NCBI GenBank assembly: GCA_033026295.1 | Contig: CM065180.1 | Location: forward strand, 17,725,023 to 17,789,022 | DNA: 64,000 nt | DNA from: Channa striata | Lineage: Eukaryota > Chordata > Actinopteri > Anabantiformes > Channidae | Reading direction: 5' to 3' | Notes under the pieces: generated by a model | What the model saw: only the letters and a program-made list of their open reading frames with translations | Databases searched by the model: none | Told to the model about the DNA's origin: nothing | Part shown: piece after piece, positions 1 through 14,324 of the stretch | Layout: each line of letters starts with the position of its first letter | Numbering within the stretch: position 1 is the stretch's first letter | Position numbers and translations under genes: made by a program

Positions 1-3000
1 CAATGGTTTTGTGCAAGATCTGCTAATTTAAGTACAGTTATATGCCAAAGGCAAAGCAGCACTTCTCCACTGACCTACTATGGCAGCAGCACTTACCAAC
101 TGTAGTGTGTTAGTCGTATTAGAATCATGTTGAAAGTTCAAGACACAGCCTCTATCAAAAAGGAAGTGGAAATCTCACAAGAAGTTGGCCATTTCTCCTA
201 ACACTCAATACACCGTGATGTCAACTTCACAGTCTCTATAGCCGTGACATTTAGCTCAATGAGGAGTGTATGGAAACTTTTGATTCAGGCTGTACAACCC
301 AGGGAGAAAAAAAATGGAACAAAAAATAATAATAATGATAAAAGTATATCTGCCAACATAGTATTAGACTGGTCCTTATTCAGGAGACTTCAGGCACATT
401 TTCACATTGGTTGAAGCATAACTAGCCAACAGAGTTGTGCCCAAGGATCTAAAACTCATCTGGCTCAAATGAGACTAAAACACTATTGATATCTGTAGGC
501 AAATCATCTAAAACCTGAAAATATCCACAAAGAACTAAATCTGACTGGTGACTATATTTTCATGAAAAGGAATAATAGACATGTTCATAGCTTTGTTTAC
601 ATTTGTCAGTTCTCATAAACACAATTGCAATATTTATTTGCAAGCCAAACAGGAGGTTTTTGTGTAGGACGGTCAAAAAAAGTTCAGATGTTCTGAGATT
701 CTGTTCAAATTGAAAACTACCAAGTCTAAATGAGTTTCACTAAGGGCTTTGAAGGGAGTGGCAGCTGTGAAATAGGACCAGGGATAAAATATTTGAGGAA
801 ACTGCTTAATCAATAGTTGGTTAAACATTGACATCTTTATTCAGTGGTCCTTCTCAAAGCAAAACATTTTTTCAAACTAAAATGTCATCTTAAAACAGAA
901 TTAGGAATTCAAAACTTATTTTAAATAATGATTTAATTTCAGCTTTTACCACTTTTTAATAACCGAGCAGACAAAATACAAAGTATTAAAATAGCAAACT
1001 CTTCTTTGAAGAACATCTATTAGATCGGTCTAAATGTGCCAAACATATCTTCCAATTACAACAAGTTGTGATTCATTGTTCTTTAATAAAAGGCTTTTAG
1101 CTTTCAGGTGAATAACCTTTTAAGTAACAAACAAACATCGGACACTCTGCACCCAGTGACTTTTTGGGATAATTAAGCATACCTAATTGACTGTAGCTAA
1201 CTATAATAAAGCTGCACTTGCTGCCTTTAGTTGCCATCTAACTCTAATTAACAGTTAGAATGGTACTGCAGCAAACTATAGGGCATTTCCTGACAGCTGA
1301 CAAACCATGTTTTTCTCTTGTGTACTGTTGGTTAATGTATCTTTAATCTATTATATTAGTAATTAATACACGATCAATTAATCAGTGACATCTCTAAACA
1401 TCAATTTAGTTAATGTTCTGAATAAAAATCATAAGGCACTGAGACCTGATGCTCTTTGCCAGTGGTATTTTTCTACTGTGTTCATAAATGTGGGAAATAC
1501 TTTGTGTCTGAGTTTGAATTAATAGATACTTGGTCCGAAGTACGGCAAATTATTCTTTCAAAAAACACTTACCCGGTACATTCAGTTATTTGCCATCATG
1601 AAAGCTGTATTGGACTAATTTTAAAAAGCAAATCAAGTATATTTATTTTGACTGGAATTTTTAAAAAATCTGAAAAGTGATTTCCTAGTTATTACTGACA
1701 TTCTGAAAATTGTTTGTCCTTTAAATGAAAGCAAAGACATAAAGCTGACACTAAAATGTCAGGTTTATTATTATTATTTCATAAAAAATAAAATACACAA
1801 CAAACCAAAACCTTCAGTCTCATCCCACCGTTTAATCAAAAAAAATGTTCCCTCATACTGGATATTTCCACATAGCCTGCAACTAATTGGTCACTATTGG
1901 CACAACTTGTGGCACATATCTGCTCACAAAAATTAACAAGCGAAGGCACATCTGTGCCATATTATCTGATTTCTGGGAGACATTCTGCTCTATTTGTGTC
2001 GGTGCAGCTGTCTTAAATCTGGGTGTTGCCAAATACTCTTCCATCCAGAAAAAGCTTGTAGCTCAGAGCAAAAAAAAGGTAAAGAAGAAGAAGAAGAAAC
2101 AATGACAGGAAGAGAGAAGCTTGAGTGTGTGGAGGACGCACATACGTGCCAAGAGGTCTCCAGGGTCACAAGTAGCCCTGACAACTTTCAGACGGGCATC
2201 ACACTAATGATAGCCACTTAGTATGATGCAATGATGCCATATAGAAACTTTTATAAAAGTGAAAAATGGAAGTCCATTGTTTAGAAGCACATCATTAATG
2301 ACTCTTAATAAAATGTATTCATTTCGCTGTCACATTTTTACATGTTCACATTTCCCGTTTTTCAAATCAATAACTGGCAGGCTTCACAGCTGATTTTGTT
2401 AACACAAATCCTGAACTGTCAACCATCCAGTGACAGCTCCCGGATGTTTTGTTCAACTGCAGTGGCTACTGTGTGACTTGGGTATTTGAGAGACTGGATA
2501 TAGAAACAGCAGCAAGATGAGAGTATGGAAGCAGAAACACCTGTTCATTATGAGTCTATACTTGTGAAATGTAAATATCACATCTATTAATTGACTTAAT
2601 AAGAAAGATATAGAGTGCTTCAAGGAACTCCTTAACGGGGTGTATTTAAATTTAATGAATCTGTGCCTTAGAGAGTAACAGCAACAAAATAAAATAAGAG
2701 CATTCTCACACACACACACACTAAATAGTTTTTCCCTTAAATGTAAACAGGTGCATAAATGTTATGGCAGAAAATATGAATTCGTTAGTTTTTCAGGCAG
2801 CTTCTGTTAGAGAAGAACAAACACACAAACCCTGACACGTACTTTAGTGTCTTTCTCTTGGAGGAACCATATCATTAACCGCAACATCAACCACCACGGG
2901 TCCAAGGCAACAGAGTCGTGCAGCACAACACACACATTATCACAAGTCAGATGGCAGAACTGTTTTAAGTTTCTCCCATATGAGCCTTCATGCTTCAATA

Positions 3001-3721
3001 CAGGATTTAATCGGCAAGGTTCAGCCATCTGCAAGGGAGCGTCAAAGCGGACGCAACAGCCTGCGTGCACATCAGCGAATCGGTGCGGACTGGCTGGAGA
3101 GATTCTGTGATTAATCACAGCCACATGCTGCAATTTTAATCTACGTCACCATCATGCCTGTATGTACTGTTACTGTCACACACTGACATAACACGCAGAC
3201 TAATTATGAAAGGTCTAATCAAAGAGGCACAGTGCTCCACACAAATCAGAACAACAGACTTACCTTTACCCAGGTGTCCTCTTCTTCTTCTTCATTTATG
3301 GCTTTTGGATGGGATATTCCATGGCACTGGGCAGTTGTGATGACAGTTCTGGATGTTAAAAAAAGTCATTTCGCTTTATTCTTCCTTTTTAGATCAAAAG
3401 TCTCAACTTCAAGAACTGATGAGGGTGCGTTGAGCTAAGTAGCACAGGTGCGTTCATGTTAGCTTTACTTCCAACACTTTCACCTCTGTGGTTTAATCGT
3501 CCATCGTTGCGCTGCCGTCACACGTGGCGTTTCACCACCTGTTCCTGTCGTAAAATGTTGCCGTATTTATACATTCGTAGAAAACAAACCCGACTCACAC
3601 TGTTAACAGATAAATGTTACCATGAGGTTGTTACCAAACTAAAATAAAACGTGGCACTTTGGTGGTAGCTACAATGATGATGTTTGCAAAGTTTCTTCTT
3701 CTTTGTCGTCGTCGTCGTCTT

Positions 3722-3752
<31 letters not shown>

Positions 3753-6700
3753 TTTGTCGTCGTCTTCTTCTTCTTCTTCTTCTTGTTTGTCGTCTTCTTC
3801 TTATTCTTCTTCTTATTATTCTTGTTCTTTGTCGTTGTCTTCTTCTTCTTCTTCTTCTTCTTCTTCGGGCACAGTGGTATGTTTGTCAGTCTCCTTTAGT
3901 TTTGTGTTACTAAAATGTGAGTCCACACACCTAATTAACTTGTATCAACATTTTGTCATTTGACTTTTGTCCAGTGACCTGAAACTCGAGACAAAATGGG
4001 CAAATATGTCACAGAGAGTGACATTATCCAAAAAACGTTTTCCTTGCATAGTTGATGAATAACTATATTCTTGACCAGTCACAGATGTTTTTTATGAGAA
4101 TTCATTCACAAAAAAGTAAAACAATGAAAATAACATGGTAGATTTCTGCCTCGTGCCCCAAAAACACAAACCCTTGTGAGGAGCCCTTAAGGTATGAGCC
4201 AAGTTATGTCAATTGCTGTTGAGTTCATGCCCCAGTGTGCTTTTCTGTGTTTATTATTATCTGTTAAGTACAGATATGTAGTATTACTATTTAAATATCG
4301 CATTACAGTATGTAGGATTGCTATTAAAATACATTAATTGTCAGTATTTCTTTCCCTAAGTGCCTCTTTATTGAGATGGATGAAGTTTCCAGCTGGCAAA
4401 TGCCACTTTCTGAATCTACCAGTGCAGCAATTTAAACTAATTAATTGTACAGTATTTAACAAAAGACAACTTCAGTGATAAACTAAGCCAAATCTACACT
4501 GATCCAAAATCTCTTTGCTCAGAAACATTCCAAGGTAAAAATGCACCTTCCTGAATTTCATTTTCGTGCTACGTAGTTGAGCTGCTACAGGTGCTATTTA
4601 CATAAGTGTCAGAAAATCAGTTTGCTACGAGAATATTGGAGTTGACCAAAAGCAGTCAAAATAGTGGAGGCGGCAAGTGTATGTAGACATGCATGAAGTC
4701 CCATACATATATGCATGAGTACGCGCAACAAAACAGGCATCATTCCATAAATAGTCTGTACAAAAGTTTTAAGCACCATGGACAACTCGATGGGTACAGA
4801 CTATACACAGTTTCAAATTGCACTTATAGTTTTTCAGTCTCTTTCTTGTGCTTTGACCCTCAGCAGCTTGTTTGAGGTGTGAGGAGAAAATAAATGAACA
4901 GCATAGTGTTCCAATATACTTCCATTTAAGAAAACGCGCTGTTCTTTGGTTACATAAAAATGTGCCTATTGGACAGATACACATACTGGACAATCATTCC
5001 CCTCATTCATTTTAAATAGGGTGACCACCTCTTCTTATAACGCATTCCAGTTAAACTGCAGCATCCACCGGAGCAAGAATGATCACATTTCTGACAGTTT
5101 CAACCTACAATTTGAGAAATTATAACACGGTAAAAGTAGAATTCAATGCAGAGCTGCCGCATTGGGTTGTATTCGATGGTAAAGATGTACCTTTAAGCCT
5201 GACTGAACACAGTCATTCTACTTATATTGTTCGATTGTACATAATAAACCAAAAGAACAAAATAACATGCAAATAACATTTTCACTTTCAGCCTATTACA
5301 TGTTGTTCCAGTATGAGTGTGATATCCACTTATTTTGTTTATTTTAAACACGAATATATATATGCAAAATAGAAATATCTACAAGTGCAAACACAGCAAT
5401 GACAAATTGGATAGTAGGCTTTCAGATATGCTAGTGTGCCAGAGGTGGTAGTGGAGAACTCAAAGATAACAGTGAAAAACTAATGAGGCTACACATTTTT
5501 CCTCTAAGGATTTTATCTCTCTGTAGAAATACTACTTAATTATGATGTTGCTGTAACTTGATGTAAACGTCTACTTAGAATTTTGTGACTGTATTAGTAA
5601 AGTCAAATGATGATATACTTGTGAAAAGATTTTGACCTTTTACTTGGAATGTGAGAACTATGATCTAAGATCACAGACTCGCAGCTTGCTTGACATGACG
5701 TGGCAATTACGGCTTTCTGTGACTTTAGAGCTATGTGTAGCAAGAATTACACAATCTATAATCAAGCAAAGTTATGGGCACCAATCATAGTTGTAAAATA
5801 CTTTTACACGTGCGTGTTTTGTATTTTTAATAGTATAATATATATCAGCAAATTCCATGTTTGGGTACCACTGTATATGTTTTAACAGTAAGTAGACAAA
5901 TAAACATCCCCTGAGTTAATTAGCCTTGTGGTGAAAAACTAATCCTCATAAACTCAGGGAGCTCATAGTTCAGCAAGTGCCATCACAGAGGCACAAATGT
6001 TGCCTTTCCCTGGGAGATTGCCTGCTGTGCCAGGTGGCTTTACATTTTGGTCCACAAAACATCTGGCAACCTTAAACATCCAGAAGGTTCTGTCTTAATC
6101 CCCTCTGTCCCCTGGGTGTGGATGTGCCTGGCCTGTAGCTCCACCCCACACACCCCGCTACTCCTCATCCCCAGCCAAACTATGACCTGCTGCAGCTGGA
6201 CAGCAGCTCACTCTGTCCCCTGTGGCCGGCTTCTAATCAAAAACAGCCACACTTGGCAGACAACACCCGCAGTTATGATATTATGAGACAGCAGCAGACA
6301 TGTTGAGATCCCATTGAGCACTCAGTTATTTGGGGTGGGTCCCAGAACTCAGCTAAGAATTTTAAATAGGATTGAATTCTAAATAGACATTTGCTACTCT
6401 GGTTATTGCTTTTATAATAGAGTATACCTACTTTATGTCCTTCTCAGAGACTAAAGCATGTCAAGTGAACTCAGCAAAATGCATTTAATACTGATCTTTT
6501 TAAATTTAAACTTCTGCTGACTACTAAATTGAATAACAGAACCATGTAATTCCAAATAATGTGGTTTGTATATTATATTAGGATTTGATTCTTGTGTATC
6601 ATACACAAGGTACACTGTACTGTAGTTTGAACTGTAGAGACTTAACCAAGATCTGTTTAACACCCCTGTACTTTTCAGCCGTGATAAATGACAGCAATTA

Positions 6701-9700
6701 AAGGCACGTTGCCACGATGGATGCTTCACAGCTCATCACAAAAGCCAAACAGACAATTAATATGATATCATTTTATCTTATCCAAACCATTAGACATTTG
6801 ATTAAACTACTAGTGGAATAATTAACATTCTACAATCAGACTGTAACCACAGATACATCATTAGACCAGTGTCTTAAATTAGGTTGTAAAATTATAGCCT
6901 CAAACCAGTTATTACCACATTTTTTACTATCAGTATACATTTTAAGAACATCCTACTCTAGAATAATCATCCAATGTTTAATCATGAATTGAAAAGAACA
7001 GAAATATTCTTGTAGTACTTCTTTGGTTCTCAGAATGCTTTTGCCATATATGCGTTTATATGTCTTTAAACCATGTAACAAACAGTGGATAATATAATTT
7101 TATCATTTACCAATACTTCATTGTATGTTATGTACAGCTAGTTTCAGTAGTTCAGTTACTAACCAGACACATATCCAACTCATTCTGTCCCTTTCTTGTT
7201 TTATTTTTTAGTATACTGAATTGTATATCAATTATAAGAATATCAATTGTAAGCATGTACTATATACGCATGTGGAGTCACATGGCAAATATGAAATTTT
7301 AAAAATACCATACAAGACATTATCATTAATATTATCATTATTTCTATTTGCTGAATATTATATTTCAGGACTAGACAATTAAATATCATTTAAAACATTT
7401 TTGAAAGTATTTAAATGTAAAAATTCTGTTTTGAGAATTTAGCATTTTGGGGTAATTATCATGTTTTTTTGTGTTAGGTCAGTAAGTTCTATTTTGAGTC
7501 AGTCCTAAAAGTGTTTAGAAAGTCCTTTTTAAAGTTATGGGTCTTAGCACACAAGTACAGAGGGGCAGGCAGCCAGGAACACTTCACTGATTTTGATAGA
7601 CAAAATGATGACAATAACAAAGGCTTACAGATGGACAGGCAAACCGGTACAGCCACCAGGCAGCTTAAGATGCGCCGTGACAGTCTGGCAAGAAGTAAGT
7701 GAACTGTGCTGGTATAAGTAATGGGAAGCTGATAGAAGAATGGAGAACAGGTGAGCAGGCAGGTCTAGCGATGAGGTGAATAGGACTGGCTGGAGAGGCC
7801 ATCTGGCTGCTGCAGGTTAAGAAGGAATTCGAAAACCACAGGGAAAGTGACAAGTCATTGATGGAGACCAAGAGGCAAAGAGGCAAAATAAAAGTTGAGC
7901 AAGCCCAATTCAACCTCAGAAGTTTCTGATGGCCTGTGTCAAAGAAATAAAGTGCTCATGAGTATTTGTATCTTCCTAAATACACCATTACATGTTGATC
8001 CAACCTGTGAAAAATATGAATCAACATTTACTATTAATTTCTATAGTAAGCGGTACATACAAAGTTAATATTTCAAAAGAAGGCCCTAATCTGAAAATGC
8101 TTTTCAAAGCGCTCACACTACGTCATTTCTGAAAAATTCACAGACGAACACTCATGGGTTGAATTGTTCTTACTTTGGAGGTTAATTAATTCTAATTTGC
8201 TTAATATATAGTGGGGGGTTGTCTTTATGATCACAGAGCAAAGAGACAAGGCCAGCAGCTCTTTTCGAGGCTGTGTCGTGCATTTTTCACAGAACCCCCC
8301 CAAACACTGCCAATTATTAAAATACAGCCAGAGATAAAACTCTCAGCACTTAATAATATCCATCACTGTTATGCTAAGGGGCCTGTCTGTAAGCTCAGCG
8401 CATGTTATATTATTCAGCCGTTGTGGTGTAGAGAGGAAGATCGCTTTGTAACTGATATGCCTTAGATTTTTTGCAATTGTCTATAAGAACGTGTACAACA
8501 AATTGTATACGCACAGACACACTGACTCACTAACAGTTTTACAGCCAGGCGCTGATGGGCGACCATGTGGTGATTGTAGGCGGTCATTCCCTATTGCAGC
8601 ATGTGGATTACATAATGACAACCTGCGAGCCGCCGTGTTTGTTTTCATTTACGGACAAGTCATTAAGATCTGTGTGTTAGGCCACAGACTGTGAATTGGA
8701 CCTTATTGCCCTTCCACATGATGCAATACTCACAGCCTTGAGAGCAACGTAGCATATTGTTCAGAACAAAGAGTGAACACTTTTAGAATATAAATAACAA
8801 ATTAGTAAATGGGACCGCAGACCTTGAGGCGTGATCATAAGAGTTTACCTGATAATGGGTAAATCAACAAAACCCACAGAGTCGCGGCAGCTGTGTTAGA
8901 ATGTAAAGTGGTTGGGAGAACAGTGAGGCCAAAGCGCATTAGTGCAAGTAAATGTTCCAATGCAGTGTGACACTTCAGTCAACAGTGTCTGTCATGTGAA
9001 GGCATGTGTCATATGAGGTCCAGGCCCAAGTGCTCAAAAGCTCAAGAGAGGTCATAACCTTTCCTTCCCATGTTCCTACCCTCTTCGTCTTCTAAGGTGA
9101 GCACTTCAAGGGCCTGTTAACAGTCCCGAGACAGACAGAGATTAAGTTCCTTTCAGTTTGAACTGGATGATTCTCTTGACTGCCTCTGCTCATTTCCACA
9201 CTCAACATCAAAGGAATTGGCAGGCTTTTGAACAAAGTCAATCAGTCCTTTTTATTTATTTATTTTTTATTTTATTTTTTGGAAGCCAGGTGTCCTACAT
9301 CCAGTGTGATAGCTGCATAAAAAGCCAATAAAGATGTTCATGTGGAGAAATAATTATCTCATTTCACTTGAATGTGTCAACTAGCGCAGCAATTGGAGGG
9401 AGCGAAGATTACTGTGTTTGATTTATATTCCAGGTCCTCCTCCACAAATTCATTTCAGAAGAAAAATGACTTGGGCAAATATTTACGTTAGTAACCCCTA
9501 CCTCATTGGAGCAAATATATGACTTTTTCATTTTCTTCGCTCCTTCAGTCACTTCAGTCATTCTCCAAGAAAACACCAACAACCTCTGTAACAAATATGC
9601 TAAAAATAAAATACAAAAACTATACAAACGTCTACTAAATCAAGCCACAGTACGGTAGCAGTCTCTCGTAGCATGAATGTTTATAAAAAGATATAATATT

Positions 9701-12700
9701 ACTCTGTAAAACATCAAAGGGAAAAGCAAATCAATGTGAGCCATTAACACACAGTGTAAGTCAACAAGAAACACAAAAAAATAGAAAAGCCTTACCCAAG
9801 TAATTAATTTACAATTAATACCGACACCAAAGTCGACAGCAGCAGCATAAGCGCAGAGATTAGCACCTAGCAGATGCCAAGACATTGCCTACAAGCAGAT
9901 CAGCAGCAGACCAATAAAGCAGCAGGCAACATATTGCCAAGCACACAAACACCGACTGAGCGAAGCCAAGACATCAGCTCACGATATTCTTCTGGCTTGA
10001 AGTGGTGTTGGAGGCCAACAGCTGATATAAGCAATGAATGGAGTCCATGAATAGTGGCAGCAGCAGCAGCTGGAAGTACGTTGCAAACACGATTATTCCC
10101 CCTCTCGGTCTTCCTGAACTAACATTACTATTGGCAGGCGAGCTTGCTTTTGAAATGCTGCATGAGCAGGAAAGATAAGTGCAGTGGTACAGTAGAGTTG
10201 GAGCAACTGTGCAAAATGGTGAGCACAAGAAAATGATTTCAAAGAGAAGCCTTATAGCAAAGTGGCATTGGATATAATGTTGCAGCGAGTAGGGTATGGA
10301 ATATGAGATGTTTGCAGCATCACTTAGTTGTCTGTCATGTCTTTTTTAATGTCCAGATTCGTATTTTTTTTTCCTGCTTTTATGCCTGTATTTAGATTAT
10401 TGTTTACTGTGGTATAATTCAGTTTTGGAGCCCGAAGGTCAAACATCAAGCCAATTTGACATCATGTCAATCTTATTCTTTTGATCATGATATTACACCT
10501 ACCGTTGTTGAAGCCTTTTGATTCAACACGTCCTTCACAGCAAGATTTAACTCCCGGTGTGCCTCATCATTAAAAGCTGCTATAATAGACTTTTGGTTGA
10601 GTTTTTTAGAGTTTGAATGAAAAAATGCCTCAAACTTTTTAAATTTATTTCACTCATTCTGTGTTTGTCATTGAGTTTAGGAGCATGCACCTGTTTTTCT
10701 GTCAGTTTTGTTTGATATCTTCTTGTGTTTTGCTTTGTGTCTGTGCACGTGCATGCATACACAATATCCAAAAAACGTGACTGAGGTGTGTAAATAGCCT
10801 GTAGTACAATGTCTGATTCACAGATTTCACTGTTATTGAGTGTCTTTTGTGCCAGGCCTGCTTTCACATGCATGTTGTTCACGTGTTCTTCCTGTGGAAA
10901 TGTGTAAAATGGCTGTGCCCGTCTGTTTCTTGCTTGTGTGGGAGTCATTCGGGCCACTGGCAGCTCTGCTGAACTCAGATTCACAGGCGTGCTTTGCCAG
11001 TGTGCTGCCGAGCAGGTAGCTAGCAGCAGGTGGCACGGAGGAAAGGATGAGTGATGGAGGGACTGTGGGAACACAGGAAGAGACGCGCAGCATTTTGGAT
11101 GCTAGTGACTAGATGAGTGATCAAACGGTCATGGGGCTGTGTCATGCGGTCTGAGTGTGGCTCCGGTCAGAGGCTCTGACTGTTCATCACCCTGATATAT
11201 CTGCTGTCCTCGCATCACACTCAACAGGTGCAACCCCAGAGTAATGATATACACAATGGTGAGCCACAGCGCGTTTGCAGCGTCATGGAGGGTGATTCAC
11301 TCCATACGGCGCCTAAATGTATTCCTTGGAGGGCCAGATAGGGATGAGCACTGCTAGGAACCTGAGAGTCCTGTTATATCACAAAGAGCTATGTGAATTC
11401 ATTCATATTTTGATAGTAAATTTGTGTCACCAAGGCATGTAGATACTATTTCCATACTGTAATACTTACAGAAGGGGTGCGGATTGTTGATCCTTTTCAA
11501 AATGTTCTGCTGAACACCGAGTCACAGAATACAACAGTCTTGTAATAAATTAAACATTCATCCGGTATCTATACTGTTTATACTGTTAACACTCAATGGT
11601 AGCAGTCAGAGGTCTGTTGCACCAGTTCATGCATATGTTGAAATTACGCAATAGATTTGACAAAGCCCAAGCATATTAGGAAATGTAGCATTCATTTCAG
11701 TCATTACAGCATTCAGCTGTCTTTCTTTTTTTTTTTTCTGAACAATCAGTGGCTCTGTTGGACAAATGTTCTTATTGTCTTGTGTCAAGCAAGTCAACCT
11801 AGTTCTGAAATGTATCAATTTGGATGGGAAACTCAACTTAAGGATAAGATTTCAATCCCTGCTGACTTCTTAGCCCTCACTGAAGGCGCCTAAAAAAAAA
11901 AAGTAAAGTTGCTTCACCCCAGCGCTCACCAGTTGCAACATGAAAGGGAAATAACTTTATCCCATCAACTTTGAAGTGAAAGTTGTCATCTCTGCTCAGT
12001 CTTCAGTACTCCCACTTCACCTCTGCCAGCTCCTCGCTCACCAAGGTAGAGGTGGGGAGGTCAGGAAGAAGATAAAGTTGCCATGGTGATTGCCCCCCCC
12101 CAAACTCCCATGGGACATGTCATATTAGAAACTGCCTTCCTTTGCAGTGACTTCACCGGCTATTCCTTGTCAGTCCAGGCGCTGGATGTCCATTGTGCGC
12201 TGAGTGTGCATTAATGCCGGCTGACATTTACCTCTCAGGCCCTGCGAACGGATAGGAGATGACGGCCGTGATGGGCGGCATGGTAACACACAACATTGAG
12301 CTATCACCATCCCACTGCTTCAGGTTTTAAGGGAAACATGTTGAGGAAATAAAGATTGATGAGGCAGTTGTGGAAAAAGATGTCTCAGAGCATGATAAGA
12401 GCTGTGCCGAGCTCGATTCTTAATCTGTACTGATCCAACAGCTTTGAAGTTTTCCATATTCTACATTTCATAACAGGTATCTGACAGACGCCTGCTCCCT
12501 TGTCTTAGTTTGACATAACACGAAGGGAGCTCCAAACAAAATCTGCCGCACCTCTTCTCTGTCTGTCATTGTGAAAGAGACTAATGGCTTCATCTGCCAC
12601 CAACACGCATTTTCTTACAGATTTCTAAATATATAGAAATGATAACATCAAATCATGATGTAGCACACGCAGCGCCACAGCGCTGCTGTGTATCTGGTTC

Positions 12701-13475
12701 CAGAAAGTATTCTCCCTTTATTTCCAAATGCTGCTCTCACAGGTTATTTTGAGAAGGAATCACTTCCTGAATCCAAGGATAGATTTCTTCAAAATTTGAC
12801 ATTTTCACATGAAATAGGTTGTTTTTATGTCAGGACTGAATGTTTGTCACATAGTGACATTTTTCCAGGAAACATTTGCTGCCATTATAACCAGTGATAA
12901 ACAAAGTGACCATTTCAACGGAACTGTGTCCTCACATCGGTGCCACAATGTGCCCTCTCCTGTTAGAATGAAAATCTGTTGACTGTGCCGACAAGAGCAG
13001 TTTCAAAACTTGAAAAGAAAAAATAAAGAAATAAAAAGGTTCTAAATGGAAGCAAGCAGGGCTCATGAGAAACCTCAATAAATCAGAGAGCACTGACTGA
13101 AGATCTAACACTTAAGAGAAAGACATTCTTTTATGTGACATATTCCTTATTATAATAAAATGCTTAAAGAACACTACAGACAGCTATGACATTATTGGCC
13201 TTGGTGCCATTAAGCATTTATATTTTCACAGCAAGACATGCATTTAACATGTCGCTGGTCTGAATTATGTCTTGAGAAGTTTATCATTAAAGCAACATAA
13301 AAGTGATTGTGAGCAGTAAAGCTTGAGCAGTTCCACAATGATGTGTTGAAAATTAAATTAACTTAAAGCAGTTCGCTCAGTGTGATGGGGAACTGGTTTT
13401 AATTCAAGTCACACCATTAAACTTCACATTTGAACCGTGGATTTAAACTGGATTTGCTCATCCTTAAAGTCTGAC

Positions 13476-13480
<5 letters not shown>
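1..13480. other. Intergenic DNA upstream of nptx2, no recognisable gene
   Basis: This is AT-rich sequence with scattered short open frames on both strands, none longer than about 164 codons and none resembling a protein family I know. The frames overlap one another on opposite strands, as chance frames do. I see no tRNA-like or snRNA-like sequence. A short (CA)n run lies at 2707-2721, T-rich low-complexity sequence near 9250-9290, and the long CTT/TCG tract is listed separately. A short hairpin (9-bp stem CCCTGAGTT/AACTCAGGG) spans 5908-5959. Distal regulatory elements for the brain-expressed nptx2 gene are plausible here but cannot be recognised without alignment. Confidence 0.6.
3692..3867. 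repeat. Compound CTT/TCG trinucleotide microsatellite
   Basis: About 176 bases are almost purely pyrimidine on the + strand. Long TTC runs are separated by recurring TTTGTCGTCGTC-type blocks and a few TTA or TTG interruptions. All three forward frames stay open only because the repeat reads as poly-Leu, poly-Phe or poly-Ser, so these frames are not genes. Confidence 0.95.

Positions 13481-13509
<29 letters not shown>
13480..13509. repeat. (TG)n microsatellite
   Basis: A run of about 15 TG units lies 0.8 kb upstream of the nptx2 start codon. Confidence 0.95.
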
Positions 13510-13512
<3 letters not shown>

Positions 13513-13759
13513 ATTTTCTCATTGCAGGATCCAGACACATGCTACCAGTGGTTACATAGCTGTTTGCATGGTGCATTCATATCCATCCTCAAAGACTTTG
13601 AGGCATCAACCGAACAGCCTCTCAGAGAACTCACTGCTGGTCTGCGTTTGTTTGACACCTTTGACGCGTTCAGCCGCAGCTTCTTTAACCCGCTCATAAA
13701 AAAAAAAAAAAAGTCAATCAGACACACAGCGCATAGCATGAGTCGGGTCCACCGGGACT

Positions 13760-14324
13760 GGGAGTGATGACGTGGGCTGGAGATGAATAAAGCGCGCAGA
13801 TGATGAGCGGAAGCGCCTGTGCGCACCTCCCCATAATAATCCGGCTGAGCAGCGTCGCTGTCTTTTCAGCACCGCTCACTGACAATCCAACCAAGCGGAG
13901 AGGCAGGACAGGCTGGACTGACTCCTCTGCAACCTACTCTGGATTTCTGCTCCTTCTTTTCAACATCAGTGCAACTTTTTTTTCCCCCCACGAAAGGAGA
14001 CAACAAAGTCTATTTTTTTAAGCCCAAAAAAATAAGAAAAAATTCTGCTTCATTTGTTTATTTTCCTAACGGGACCGGCCATGTGGTTGGTGGATAAATG
14101 ATGTTATAATTCTCACTGCGGATTTTGATTTGTTATTTCTATGGTTACACTGTAAAAATTATTTGGTCTTTCTGTTGCACTTTGGAAACCTCGAAAAATG
14201 TCACTCGAAACAATAAATTGCTCCTTGCAGAAGTTTAAGTGATCTTTTTTTTTTTTTTGGGATACTTCAAATGTTCCGTCAGTAATTTGCTTCAGTAGGA
14301 GGAATTTCCGTCTGTCCTGTCGGG
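13760..14324 (+). promoter_or_regulatory. nptx2: Putative nptx2 proximal promoter and 5' UTR
   Basis: Local CpG content rises here relative to the AT-rich upstream DNA. A CRE-like half-site TGACGTGG (13768-13775) overlaps an EGR-like core CGTGGGC (13771-13777). An AATAAAG box at 13786-13792 could act as a weak TATA element, which would place transcription start near 13.82 kb. TTCAGCACC at 13865-13873 is identical to the left half of the RE1/REST consensus. Known biology: mammalian NPTX2 (Narp) is a neuronal gene induced by activity, so CRE, EGR and REST inputs would fit. The transcription start is inferred; no cap site is visible directly. Confidence 0.4.

Noticed and set aside
3659..3963. 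Three overlapping + strand frames reading poly-Leu, poly-Phe and poly-Ser
   Set aside because: They are the three frames of one CTT/TCG microsatellite.
10580..11093. Minus-strand frames of 164 and 86 codons
   Set aside because: No domain, no signal peptide, no recognisable family and overlapping each other in different frames; chance frames in a locally GC-richer stretch.
13483..13767. A 94-codon + strand frame after the (TG)n run
   Set aside because: Opens with a Cys-Val repeat from the microsatellite and ends in poly-Lys from an A run; the middle looks protein-like but matches nothing and lies where the nptx2 promoter is expected.
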